A stretch of DNA of 64,000 bases from Simmondsia chinensis (Eukaryota; Streptophyta; Magnoliopsida; Caryophyllales; Simmondsiaceae): positions 4,345,001 through 4,409,000 of the forward strand of contig JAGTTD010000026.1 in assembly GCA_018398585.1 (NCBI GenBank), given 5' to 3'. Below, piece by piece: positions 1 through 11,336 of the stretch. Both the position numbers and the translations under genes were made by a program. Each line of letters opens with the position of its first letter. Positions within the stretch are counted from its first letter, which is position 1. A model generated the notes under the pieces. The model was not told the DNA's origin. It did no database searches and was given only the letters and a program-made list of their open reading frames with translations.

Positions 1-498
1 AAGGCCTTCCCTTTAATTTTATTAACGTAATTAACAAAACTTCAAGAGGAGAAGTAAAACCTAATTCTCAAAACATGAGAATAGAGGCTTAAAAACATAA
101 AACAATCTGAAAATTTTTGTGAATCCTTAAACCCTAATTCTCTTCTAGTATAGATAGAGGAGCAGTTAGAATACTAATCTAACTCTAAGAGACAATTCAA
201 AATTCAAAATAAAATCTGAAAATTAAAACAAGACTCCTAGTCAAACTCTACTTCCTCAAACCCAGCTTCCCGCGTCCTTGCTTCTCCGCTTCCACAAAGG
301 TCTATTCTTCCTCCAAGGCCTTCTCACCAAGCCACTCGCCAAGCCCCTTAATGGGTTGCATCATATTGTGTCAATTTAATCCTTTTTGGTCAAATTTAAA
401 TTTAGTTACCAACGTAATTTTTAACAATACAATCACATTAAATATAAATAAATAGCTGTATCATTGACTGAAATTTAACACAATTCATGATCAAGCCA
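1..498. other. Left flank, no gene seen
   Basis: AT-rich sequence outside the MULE. No long open frame, RNA gene or repeat recognised. A C-rich stretch near 250-350 could be untranslated or intergenic DNA; nothing supports a gene call. Confidence 0.5.
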
Positions 499-507
499 TT
501 GAAAATA
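499..507. repeat. 9-bp target site duplication, left copy
   Basis: TTGAAAATA lies immediately outside the left MULE terminus (GGGAAAT...) and is repeated exactly at 18338-18346 outside the right terminus (...ATTTCCC). A 9-bp duplication is the usual length for Mutator-like elements, so it fixes both element ends. Confidence 0.93.
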
Positions 508-712
508 GGGAAATTACCCCCTTTAGACCCCCCAGCCCCCTTTTAACCATAAATAGATCCCATTAACCCTAAATATACCCTTTTGGACAAAAATGCCCTC
601 CCTCCTCACCCCCCACCCATCTTCTCTCTCTCCCATTCTCTCTCCTCATTTAATGCCCAGCCGTTTACTTTACCCCCTCCCCCCCTCCATTTTCTCTCTC
701 CTCATTTAATGC
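508..712 (+). repeat. MULE terminal inverted repeat, left
   Basis: About 200 bp, strongly C/T-rich on the plus strand. It matches the reverse complement of 18135-18337: shared blocks include GGGAAAT, TAGACCCCCCA, CCCTTTTAACC, GGACAAAAATGCCCT and CTCTCCTCATTTAATGC, with small indels between them. Confidence 0.88.
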
Positions 713-1139
713 AAAAGTACATATTTTTACTTTATGTCATATAACTTGCTTCTCACTCTCTCCCTCCCTTCTCACTTCCCGCCCATTTTACTCACCTCTT
801 ATTCACCCTTCTTTGTTATTTTTATCTCAATCTGAATTCCCCAAGCTCCATTTTTTTCATCTTCCGTGTGTCGTTCTGCTACATTGGCCCTTGGAAGAAG
901 AAGAAGAAGCCCTGGTAAGATCATGTTTGAAGCTTCGTGGCATTGCTGTAGGTTTAAGGTTGAGTCGTTACACACATTTCACGATTTTCAGATCAGATAT
1001 TGAAGGTAAAATGATCATTTGTTGACATTGTCGTTAATGTATCCTTGTCGTATGAGGTCGGTGTGTTACAAGTCATTTATGGTTTATGATTGGTTTAAAT
1101 GGTATATTATAACTTTCTTTTGGTGTGTTTGAACTCATC

Positions 1140-2990
1140 AGTGGTCTATGATTAATCATACACCATGTATGATTAGTTTAAATAGTGTATTCTAATGTTG
1201 TGTTGGGTTTTTCAAGTCGTTAATGGTGTATGATCAATCATATACCGTGTATGATAGGTTTTAATGGTGTGAAATCAACTTGTGTTAGTGTGTTTCAAGT
1301 CATTAGTGGTGTATGATTAATCATACACCATGTATGGTTGCTTTTAAAGCTATAAAACGAACTTATCTAGGTGTGTATCAAGTAAACATTGTGTATAATC
1401 AATCATACATCGTGTATGGTTGGTTTGAGGGGTGTGAAAATAACTTATTTAGGTGTGTTTCAAGTAATTAGTGGCGTAGGATCAATCATACACCGTGTAT
1501 GATAGGTTTTAATGGTGTGAAATCAACTTGTGTTAGTTTGTCTTGAGTCATCAGTGGTGTATGATTAATCATACACCTTGTATGGTTGCTTTTAATGCTG
1601 TAGTATGAACTTATCTAGGTGTGTATCAAGTAAATAGTGGTGTATGATCAATCATACATCGTGTATGGTTGGTTTTAGGGGTGTTAAAATAATTTATTCA
1701 GGTATGATTTAAGAAATTAGTGGTGTATGATTAATCATTCACCGTGTATGATAGGCTTTAATGGTGTGAAATTAACTTGTGTTAGTTTGTTGAGTCATCA
1801 GTGGTGTATGATTAATCATACACCTTGTATGGTTGCTTTTAATGCTATAGTATGAACTTATCTAGGTCTGTCTCAAGTAAACAGTGGTGTATGATCAATC
1901 GTACACCGTGTATGGTTGGTTTTAAGGGTGTGAAAATAACTTATTCAGGTGCGTTTCAAGTAATTAGTGGTGTAGGATCAATCATACACCGTGTATGATA
2001 GGTTTTAATGGTGTGAAATCAACTTGTGTTAGTTTGTCTTGAGGCATTAGTGGTGTATGATCAATCATACATGGTGTATGATAGATTATAATAGTATAAA
2101 ATCAACTTATGTAGGTATGTTTCAAGTAATTGGTGGTGTAGGATCAATCATACACCGTGTATGATAGGTTTTAATGGTGTGAAACCAACTTGGGTTAGTT
2201 TGTCTTGAGTCATTAGTGGTGTATGATCAATTATACACGGTGTATGATGGATTATAATAGTGTAAAATCAACTTATATAGGTATATTTCAAATAATTAGT
2301 AGTGTATGAATTATCATACACGGTGTATGACATGTTTTAATGGTATAACATCAATTTTTGCAGGTTTTTTCATGTAATTACTGGTATAATGATGTAAAAT
2401 GAACTTATATAGATATGTTTCAAGTAATTAGTGGTATATGATCAATCATACACAGTGTATGATGGATTATAATAGTGTAAAACCTACTTATATAGGTATG
2501 TTTCAAGTAATTAGTGGCGTATGAATTATCATACACGGTGTATGACAGGTTTTAATGGTATAACATTAACTTTTGCAGGTTTTTTCAAGTAATTACTGGT
2601 ATAATGGTGTAAAATGAACTTGTATAGGTATGTTTCAAGTAATTAGTGGTGTTTGATCAATCATACATGGTGTATGATGGATTATAATAGTGTAAAATCA
2701 ACTTATGTTGGTATGTTTCAAGTAATTAGTGGTGTATGACTTATCATACACGGTGTATAACAGGTTTTAATGGTATAACATCAACTTTTGCAGGTTTTTT
2801 CAAGTAATTACTGGTATACTGGTGTAAAATGAACTTGTATAGGTATGTTTCAAGTAATTAGTGGTGTATTATTAATCATACACGATGTATGATGGATTAT
2901 AATAGTGTAAAATCAACTTATATAGGTATGTTTCAAGTAATTAGTGGTGTAATGGTGGTGTATGACTTATCATACACCGTGTATTAATGC
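1140..2990 (+). repeat. Left array of ~83-bp palindromic units
   Basis: About 22 degenerate copies of a unit whose core is three 9-mers in alternating orientation: GTGTATGAT, a 2-nt spacer, ATCATACAC, one base, GTGTATGAT. The unit continues with a TTTTAATGGTGT block and a CAAGTAATTAGTGG block. Core positions step by 82-83 bp (for example 1161, 1243, 1326, 1408, 1491). The array lies between the left TIR and the transposase start, so part may be 5' UTR or intron. The same unit occurs in reverse orientation in the right half of the element. Confidence 0.9.
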
Positions 2991-3088
2991 TTTAAATTCT
3001 GTTATTTTATTTTATCTTGGTGTGTCTCATGTAATTAGTGGTGTAATATCATGTTACTTTTGTATTCACAGAAATTGCAGATGTTGCT

Positions 3089-3834
3089 ATGGTTCAGTAC
3101 AGTGGACACTTTAATGAGAAGGCAGGGTATGTTGGTGGGAAGTTGGATTTTGTTATTTTGGATGATAAGACTGACTTTGCTGGCTTGCAAAGGTCTTTGG
3201 TGGAGTTGATGGGTGTTCAGGTGGATGCAAGTTCGAAGATGCAATTGCAACTTCGTACCGGCAAACGGGACATCCCATCGTATGATGTCAATAGTGATAG
3301 ATCAGTAATGGTTTTGAAGGCACTGGCAAAAAAAGATATGTCTAAGTATACCTTGTACGTCACTGTTGAGTCCACGGTTGATAGGACTCCTTACTTTGGA
3401 GATCAACGGAGTCTTAATCAACACTACCAGATGGTGACGAGAACAATGGTGGTTTGGACCCTGTGGTGCCTGATAGTTTTGGTGGATGTATTAACACGGG
3501 GATGGAAGAAGCAGCCCGTGGAGATGCATCTGAACTGGAGTTTGACATACCTACGGCGACAACGACAACGGCCGGTGAAGATTGGGAAAATTCCAATCAC
3601 AGTCCGTGCGATCATTTGGATAATATAAATTTATCCCATGTGCAATCGAATGAAACTGACGTATCACCTCCACATGGGCACATTTCTAACCAGCAGAATA
3701 TTTGCCTTGAAGTGGGTACATCACCTCCTACAGTCGAACCTGCAGTGGAACCGAATGTCCAACCCGACGTCCAAGCTCCTGTTGACGATAATGTTTGTTC
3801 TGGTGATGATAGAAGCCGGATTGATGGGGTATAG
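3089..3834 (+). pseudogene. MULE transposase N-terminal fragment (PB1-like domain plus acidic linker)
   Basis: The start at 3089 follows possible splice acceptors (CAG at 3071 and 3080). The first ~100 residues have the layout seen at the N terminus of plant MULE transposases: a V-x-Y-x-G-x-F opening, a YVGGKLDFV block, an acidic turn and an LxELMGVQVD segment, then a short basic stretch and a YTLYVTVES strand. The frame is then lost by a one-base shift at about 3410-3440. The continuation from ~3454 to 3834 in another frame encodes a Ser/Thr/Pro/Asp-rich linker, typical of the region before the DNA-binding domain. The sequence is cut at ~3835 by an LTR retrotransposon, and no FLYWCH/WRKY-type DNA-binding domain, DDE core or SWIM finger appears beyond it. 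This is a dead N-terminal remnant. The assignment rests on domain pattern, not on a database search. Confidence 0.7.
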
Positions 3835-5604
3835 AATGCTCGAGTGACTAACCAATTGCAAGGAATTGAAGATAGAGTGGACAATTGTCTTGCTATGCTG
3901 CAAAGTCAGGTACAAAAACAGAATGTAGGTGCAAATGTTGGTGGTTTGTTGCCTGCAAGTCAGCTAATGAGGGCCTTTGATTTGCTTCAAACGCAAGTAC
4001 CAAATGTTGTTCATCCACAAGATGTACCTCAGGTAGCTAATGTAGATACTGGACCTCAAATTCATCTTCAATCAGGTGATATACCCCGAAATCAGGTTTC
4101 AGAGGCTGCAATATCTGGCAGACCGCAAGTACAAGCAAATGATTAGGAGCAAATTCAATTTGTGAGCAGGAAATTTCGTCAAAAAGATCATCCACCTGAT
4201 GTTTCAGATCGTCCACCAGGTTCTGCAGGCCCGACCAAAACCAATCATGAAAATTCAGGACACTTTGATCCATCACATCAGCCAACACGCCCGCGACCTA
4301 TTTGTTTAAATGCTGGGCACTTTGTTCACCCACCAGAATCGGTGCAGCAGTGTATTCAGGGAACAGAATGCCTCTAATGTTGGTCCTGACCGCAGCGATG
4401 TAGTCACTTGTGGCAATAGAAGCAATGGCTTTAGACAACCGAGAGTTCAACTTGAAAGTTTGGATGGGAAGCAGCCACACTCTTGGTTAAGAAGATGTGA
4501 ACGTTACTTCCACTTTTATTCTATTCCTGAGGAACAAAAGGTGGAATTACCTGCGGTTTATCTTCAACGAGATCATGAAGTTTGGCTCTATAGTCTATTG
4601 AAGAGCAATCCTACTCTTACTTGGGCTGAGTTTATGATTGAATTTTGTGAACGCTACGGTGATGAAGAATTGGGTGATATAGTGGATAGCTTCAAAACGC
4701 TGACTCAAGTTACAACCGTGAAGGAGTACATGACAAAGTTTGAGAATCTCCGAGCTAGTATGATAAATGTTACCCTTCAAGCCCCTGAGTCCTTTTATGT
4801 CTCGAGTTTTATCAGTGGATTAAAGCCTAAAATCAAGAATTTGGTGAAGGCAATTGGTCGTACCTCCTTATCCCAAGCTTATGCTAAGGCGAGATTGTTT
4901 GAGGCTACATTCCTAACGACCAATGAGGGGCCCAAACATAGAGGAGAAAGCTCGCAACAACATCACAAAAGGGGAGATAAACCCAAAGTGAACCGTCCCT
5001 TTGATAAGAATCCTTTGGAGAAGAGGCCTCAAAGACTCTGTTTTAAGTTTTGGCAACCTTATGAAATAGGCCACAAATGTAATCCTAAATTTCTCATGAC
5101 AGTTAGAGGAGTTGACATCGAAGGGCAGTCTGATGGTGTTGAGTATGAGGATTCCGACCAAGAAATTTTCATTGAGGATGAAATGGAGATTTCCTTAACA
5201 GCTTTGACCGGCAAGGAATGCATAAGACTATCAGGATCAAAGGGAAAGCAGGCACGAGATCGGTTGTCATCCTGATAGACAGTGGAAGCACTCACAGCTT
5301 TATTGATCCAAAATTAGGGAAGAAAGTGGGACATGAGGTGATCAAAACTAATCCCTTGGTAGTGACTGTGGCGGATGGAAACTCTATCCATACTCAGGAC
5401 AAATGCCGAGCCTTCAAGTGGTCTATGCATGAAAATCAGTTCACATACGATTTTAGAGTCCTTCCCTTGGGTGGATGCGACATGGTGCTTGGAGTTGATT
5501 GGATGCGAGGTTTTAATCCGGTATCTTTCGATTATGTTAAGCACGTTGTGTCATTTGATTGCCACGGATCTAGAGTTACTTTGCAAGGCATGGATGATCA
5601 CTAA
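3835..5604 (+). pseudogene. Retrotransposon gag-protease, copy A (5'-truncated)
   Basis: The reading runs through several frames. 4310-5275 carries the Ty3-type gag capsid region (SWLRRCERYF, YGDEELGDIVDSFKTLTQ, FISGLKPKIKNLVK) and a damaged zinc knuckle in which the second Cys is Phe (CFKFWQPYEIGHKC). A one-base loss near 5210 shifts the protease into the frame of 5218-5604, which has the retropepsin motif ILIDSGSTHSFID, then TVADGNSI and LGVDWM. The protease ends at 5604, 42 bp before the LTR. The protease part is intact, unlike that of copy B. Early stops (for example 4144) mean no functional polyprotein. Confidence 0.82.
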
Positions 5605-5633
5605 TTTCCATTCTTGAGGACAAGAATATTCTC

Positions 5634-5646
5634 AAGGGGAAGGGAA
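5634..5646 (+). other. Polypurine tract, copy A
   Basis: AAGGGGAAGGGAA directly precedes the TGTTATGATC start of the LTR, the expected primer for plus-strand DNA synthesis. The same tract precedes the second LTR at 8791-8803. Confidence 0.85.
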
Positions 5647-6254
5647 TGTTATGATCCGAGAACTCAAGGCATGGGCTGTTGTGGGCTGTGTTGCATATGG
5701 TTCTATTGTTGCTGTTCGGTTGCTGTTAAAGCTGCTGTTTTGCTGTTATTGTTGATTCTTTTGCTGAAATAATGTGTTAGCCTTCGTTACTACATTGTAA
5801 TGAGGTAGTAGCTGCGTTGTATTGGCATTAGTTATTGCATTGTATTGTCCTAAGCGGCTGAAGTGTAATAAGCTGCAGAGGTACCTGCAGCAGGGGGGTC
5901 GGTAGCTGCTATTAGGATGGTCTTGGCGGCAAAAACAGGAATTAAATGTTAGTTAGTAGATATTTTCCAATTGTTCTAGATCATTCCTAGCTTAAGTCGG
6001 TTACTTAGATGGTTTAGATTCAATGTCTTGTGTTGTGTATAAATAAGTGTGATCTAGAGTAAATCTGATCATTGAAGGATAATATCAAACACAAATCTCT
6101 TTTGAGATCAACTTTCTCTCTCTCATCTAACTCTCTCTATTTCTCATCTAATTTCTCTACTTTCTCATCTCAATTTCACTTCTTTCTCATCTCATACTCT
6201 CATCTATCTCAATTTTACTTAGCTTATGTTTGGGAATCGATCCCGAGCATAACA
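5647..6254 (+). repeat. LTR (middle)
   Basis: 608 bp, begins TGTTAT and ends ATAACA. It contains a TATA-like GTATAAATAAG at about 6039 and CTCT-rich leader sequence. It serves as 3' LTR for copy A and 5' LTR for copy B, and is closely similar to 8804-9433. Confidence 0.9.
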
Positions 6255-6256
6255 AT

Positions 6257-6269
6257 TGGTATCAGAGCC
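6257..6269 (+). other. Primer binding site (initiator Met tRNA)
   Basis: TTGGTATCAGAGC lies 2 bp after the LTR end; its complement is the 3' end of plant initiator methionine tRNA, the usual primer for such elements. Confidence 0.85.
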
Positions 6270-6487
6270 TCGTTTGGCTTCCAATCGAGGGCGTAATCAA
6301 AGGAAAATAAAAAAAAAAAATATAATATCAGAAAAAACAAAATTCAAAAAAGAATCAAATTCAGTGCTGAATTTGCTGATTAAATTTAGGTTCCAGAAAA
6401 ATCATATCAGTTTAGCATTATTCAAATCAAGTTCAGTTTAGGTCTGTATTAAATCAGGAAATTGTGATCTTGCAGTTCAAATTGTGA

Positions 6488-8761
6488 ATGGAGTCCAGTG
6501 CGATGGTGTTGTCGGGAGGAGTGATCACAAGAGCTGTAGCTGCTCGTGCAGCAGCCAATCCATCTTATGCAGATACAGTGAGTGGTAATACAGATAATGA
6601 ACCGCAAGCTGGCAATGGAGATGGAGTGAGTGTTCAACTAGCAGCATTGGTGGCGCAAATAGCCCAGATTAATCCGACCGTGCTAGAAACTCAGCAAAGA
6701 AATGATGATCGATTGCATGAAATGGAGGAAAGATTGCATAAGATGTTGCAAGATCAGGATCAGAAATTTAATGAACGATTTGGCTTGCAAACTCAGAGTT
6801 TTGAAGAGAAAGTGGCTGATGAATTTAATCAGCACAAGCAACAGATTGAGGAGGCAGTGGCTGATCGAGTGAATGAACAAGCAAAGTAGATTGATGGAAA
6901 GATTGATGCTCATTTGAATCATCAATTGCAGAGTTTTGAAGTGAGATTTGCTAAAATAAACAAACAAGCGATTAATGCTCATGTGACTAACCAATTGAAA
7001 GGAACTGAAGATAGAGTGGACAATTATCTTGCTATGCTGCAAAGTCAGGTACAAAAACAGAATGTAGGTGCAAATGTTGGTGGTTTGTTGCCTGCAAGTC
7101 AGCTAATGAGGGCCTCTGATTTGCTTCAAACACAAGCACCAAATGTTGGTGTTCATCCACAAGATGTACCTGAGGTTGCTAATGTAGATGCTGGACCTCA
7201 AATTCATCTTCAATCAGGTGATGATATACCCCGAAATCAGGTTTCAGAGGCTGCAATATCTGGCAGATAGCAAGTACAAGCAAATGATTAGGAGAAAATT
7301 CAATTTGTGAGCATGAAATTTGGTTAGAAAGATCACCCACCCGATGTTTCAAATCGTCCACCAGGTTCTGCAGGCCCGACCAAAACCAATCATGAAAATT
7401 CAGGACACTTTGATCCATCACATCAGCCAACACGCCCGTGACCTGTTTGTTTAAATGCTGGGCACTTTGTTCACCCACCAGAATCGGTGCAGCAGTGTAT
7501 TCAGGGGCAGAATGCCTCTAATGTTGGTCTTGACCACAGCGATGTAGTCACTTGTGGTAATAGAAGCAATGGCTTTAGACAACCGAGAGTTCAACTTGAA
7601 AATTTGGATGGGAAGCAGCCACACTCTTGGTTAAGAAGATGTGAACGTTACTTCCACTTTTATTCTATTCCTGAGGAGCAAAAGGTGGAATTAGCTGCGG
7701 TTTATCTTCAAGGAGATCATGAAGTTTGGCTCTATAGTCTATTGAAGAGCAATCCTAATCTTACTTGGGCTGAGTTTATGATTGAATTTTGTGAACGCTA
7801 CGGTGATGAAGAATTGGGTGATATAGTGGATAGCTTCAAAACGCTGACTCAAGTTACAACCGTGAAGGAGTAAATGACAAAGTTTGAGAATCTCCGAGCT
7901 AGTATGATAAATGTTACCCTTCAAGCCCCTGAGTCCTTTTATGTCTCGAGTTTTGTCAGTGGATTAAAGCCTAAAATCAAGAATTTGGTGAAGGAAATTG
8001 GTCGTACCTCCTTATCACAAGCTTATGCTAAGGCGAGGTTGTTTGAGGCTACATTCCTAACAACCAATGAGGGGCCCAAACATAGAGGAGAAAGCTCGCA
8101 ACAACATCACAAAGGGGGAGATGAACCCAAAGTGAACCGTCCCTTTGATAAGAATGCTTTTGAGAAGAGGCCTCAAAGACTCTGTTTTAAGTGTCGGCAA
8201 CCTTATGAAATAGGCCACAAATGTAATCCTAAATTTCTCATGACAGTTAGAGGAGTTGACATCGAAGGGCAGTCTGATGGTGATTGGACCGATGTTGAGT
8301 ATGAGGATTCCGACCAAGAAATTTTCATTGAGGATGAAATGGAGATTTTCTTAATAGCTTTGACTGGGCAAGGAATGCATAAGACTATCAGGATCAAATG
8401 GAAAGCAGGCACGAGATCGGTTGTCATCCTGATAGACAGTGGAAGCACTCACAGTTTTATTGATCCAAAATTAGGGAAGAAAGTGGGAAATGAGGTGATC
8501 AAGACTAATCCCTTGGCATTGACCGTGGCGGATGGAAACTCTATCCTTACTCAGGACAAATGCTGAGCCTTTAAGTGGTCTATGCATGAAAATCAGTTCA
8601 CACACGATTTTAGAGTCCTTCCCTTGGGTGGATGCGACATGGTGCTTGGAGTTGATTGGATGCGAGGTTTTAATCTGGTATCTTTCGATTATGTTAAGCA
8701 CGTTGTGTCATTTGATTGCCACGGATCTAGAGTTACTTTGCAAGGCATGGATGATCACTAA
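6488..8761 (+). pseudogene. Retrotransposon gag-protease, copy B
   Basis: The fuller copy: the start at 6488 opens a low-complexity N-terminal region with glutamate/glutamine-rich helices (likely coiled coil, about residues 60-170). Next come the capsid region (7580-8060), the zinc knuckle CFKCRQPYEIGHKC (intact here) and the protease with IDSGSTHSFID. It is broken by stops at about 6887, 7268, 7871 and 8564. The last is a CGA to TGA change relative to copy A, consistent with CpG deamination. The protease reading continues to 8761 and then the element ends; there is no pol. The family would be Ty3-type gag-protease. Any movement would have needed RT and integrase from another element. Confidence 0.83.
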
Positions 8762-8803
8762 TTTCCATTCTTGAGGACAAGAATGTTCTCAAGGGGAAGG
8801 GAA

Positions 8804-9433
8804 TGTTATAATCCGAGAATTCAAGGCATGGGCTGTTGTGGGCTGTGCTGCATATGGTTCTGTTGTTGCTGTTCAGTTGCTGTTAGAGCTGCTGCTTTGC
8901 TGTTATTGTTGATTCTTTTGCTGAAATAATGTGTTAGCCTTCATTAGTACATTGTAATGAGCTAGTAGCTGCCTTGTATTTGCATTAGTTGTTGCATTGT
9001 ATTGTCCTAAGCGGCTGAAGTGTAATAAGCTGCAGAGGTACTTGAAGCAAGGGGGTCGGCAGTTACTGTTAGGATGGTCTTGGCGCCAAAATCAGGAATT
9101 AAATGTTAGTTAGTAGATATTTTCTAATTGTTCTAGATCATTTCTAGCTTAAGTAGGTTACTTAGATGGTTTAGATTCAATATCTTGTATTGTATATACA
9201 TAAGTGTGATCTAGTGTAAATCTGATCATTGAAGGATAATATCAAAACACAAATCTCTTTTGAGATCAACTTTCTCTCTCTCATCTAACTCTCTCTACTT
9301 CTCATCTAATTTCTCTACTTTCTCAACTCAATTTCACTTCTTTCTCACTCAATTTCACTTCTTTCTCATCTCATACTCTCATCTATCTCAATTTTACTTA
9401 GCTTATGTTCGTGAATCGATCCTGAGCATAACA
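8804..9433 (+). repeat. LTR (right)
   Basis: 630 bp, TGTTATAATC to GAGCATAACA, matching the middle LTR over its whole length apart from substitutions and a ~20-bp extra CT-rich repeat near 9340. MULE sequence resumes at 9434. Confidence 0.9.
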
Positions 9434-11336
9434 TCATGCACGGTGTATGATGAGTTATATGGGTGTAAAATCAACTTTTGCATGTTTATTTCAAGTTTTG
9501 CTGATATAATGGTATTCAATCAGCAGCTATAAGTGTTTTTCAAGTAATTATTGGTGTATGATACGTTTTAATAATCATGAAATAGTGTAATATTAATACA
9601 CGTGCATGTTCAGGGGTAGTTAGGGGTTGAACATTGAATGTTCAGGGATCATAATGGACTAGCAAGCAAGATATTTAATAACCTCAACTACCACCTACTT
9701 TATCCTACCCCTCTGCCACGGTTCTTCCCTTGTGTTTGTACGTTGTATGCCTTTGCCTATAAATGGAGTAGTTGGATAGGAAGCCAAGCATATACGGTTC
9801 CTCAATTTCGTACTATATCTAGCTGTTCAAATTGCTAATATAAGTGTTTCTAGCAGTGGCGGTGGTGGGCCAGTGACAGCTGAGACACAGGGAGAGGTGG
9901 CACTTCTACAGATCATGTTTCATCAACGGTGTTTGAAGTAATTAGTGGTGTATGATCAGTCACACATGGTGTACGGTATATGATGAATTGTAATGGTGCG
10001 AAGTGCATCCGCATGATAAGGATCTTGAATTTTGTATGCATGCAGTGGGTGCACTTTACAGACAATATATGCAGAGGGACAACTGTAAGTGGTTCTAGCA
10101 GTGGCGGTGGTGGGCTAGTGAAATATTTTCAGTTTGTCCTTCAAATTGTCTGTAGGATAATTTAATGATACATGAAGGCTAATATCACTACCCTATATCC
10201 CTAGCTTATAAACCTTTAAATTTTGTATAACATGAAGAAATGTACAAAGGATTTCCTACAACTGTTCACAATTCACGGTGTATGATAGTTTTAAATGGTG
10301 TGAAATCAACTCCTTTTAATGTGTTTCAAGTACTTAGTGGTGTATAATCAATCATACACGGTGTATGATGAGTTTTAATGGGTAAAAACAACTTTTGCAT
10401 GTAGTTTTAAGTTTTGATGGTATGATGCTATGAAATCAACTTATATAGGTGTGTTTGAAGTAATTATTGGTGTATGATGAATCATACACCGTGTATGATG
10501 GGTTATATTGGTGTGTTTGAAGTAAATAGCGGTGTATGATGAATCATACACGGTGTATAATGAGTTTTATGGGTGTAAAATCAACCTTTATTAAGTGTTT
10601 TCTAATTAATAATTGGTTTATGTTGAGTTATATTGCGTTAAGATGAACTTATATAGGTGTAAAATCAACATATATAGGTGTGGTTGACGTAAATATTGGG
10701 ATAAATCGTTGGTCTGTATGAATGTGTGTCGACACACGTTCCATGTGTGTCGACTCACACCTCTGCATCCATTATCTGTAGGAATGTGTGTCGCCACACC
10801 ATCCCTGTGTGTCGACACACATCGTACCACACTTCAAAAACATATCAAACTCCAAGAACACACAATTGGGACCAATTTTGAAACACTTTCAAAGACAATT
10901 TTCATTACACAATTTGAAAATACATCAACAGGAATATACAACAATATTTTGTTCAAAAAAAAAAAAGAATATACAACAATATGGAAATATACAATATTAC
11001 ATACACATCACAACCTTTGTACAATTTTCAGTATAATGAATACAATGTAAATCATATGGTAATATACAATAACATATACACATCACATAATTTTATTCAC
11101 ATGTATACATTTACATCTGTTTCTTTCTTCTATGTCTGTACAAGTGTACACAGGTATTCAGCCACATTTTTCCCATCTGCCCTTGCATGCATTGGGAGAT
11201 GCTGAGTCCATTTGTAAGCAAAAATTCAATAAACTTTACAATAAAAATGCCACAATCTGACCTGCAGTTCATAATAATATAGATGAGACAATCAGAAATT
11301 ATGCATAATTGTAAGTAATGACTATTTTACATCCAC
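9434..11336 (+). other. MULE interior with scattered repeat units, no gene
   Basis: Holds isolated 83-bp-type units (9434-9500, 9925-9975, 10255-10690), a cluster of GTGTGTCGACACAC palindromes (10724-10820) and an AT-rich stretch with repeated ACAATAT/ACATCAC words (10840-11330). Two copies of a Gly-rich block (TCTAGCAGTGGCGGTGGTGG) at ~9850 and ~10093 could be old exon duplicates. No transposase core is visible. Confidence 0.6.
10724..10820. repeat. Cluster of GTGTGTCGACACAC palindromes in the MULE
   Basis: Four sites within ~100 bp: two perfect 14-bp palindromes (10724-10737 and near 10806-10820) and two with one or two mismatches. A further perfect copy is at 17635-17648, at the outer end of the right array. 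The same palindrome occurs in unrelated LTRs elsewhere in the window. Confidence 0.85.

Larger units (their letters stand above)
3835..9433 (+). mobile_element. Tandem gag-protease-only Ty3 LTR retrotransposon (internal-LTR-internal-LTR)
   Basis: Two internal regions alternate with two LTRs: a truncated internal copy A (3835-5646), LTR (5647-6254), internal copy B (6255-8803), LTR (8804-9433). Copy A begins at the point equivalent to about 6974 in copy B, so a left LTR and first third of gag are missing. Each internal region goes straight from the aspartic protease to the polypurine tract, with no RT, RNase H or integrase. This matches gag-bearing non-autonomous elements of the TR-GAG kind, here with protease retained. 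Because the left end is truncated, no target duplication can be shown; the 5 bp after the right LTR are TCATG. Inserted in, and younger than, the host MULE. Confidence 0.87.

Noticed and set aside
1..498. Possible host gene exon in the C-rich part
   Set aside because: No frame of useful length, no splice or domain signal.
813..1025. 70-codon frame near the left MULE terminus
   Set aside because: Starts in the CT-rich zone just inside the TIR, no domain pattern, no matching frame in the right end.
6257..6270. tRNA-like sequence TTGGTATCAGAGC (also at 29067, 49341, 49361, 51831)
   Set aside because: These are primer binding sites complementary to a tRNA 3' end, not tRNA genes.
10709..11050. 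113-codon open frame with repeated Cys/His (CRHTFHVCRLT)
   Set aside because: Translation of the GTGTGTCGACACAC cluster; similar peptides appear wherever that palindrome repeats, in unrelated elements, so it is not a zinc-binding protein.
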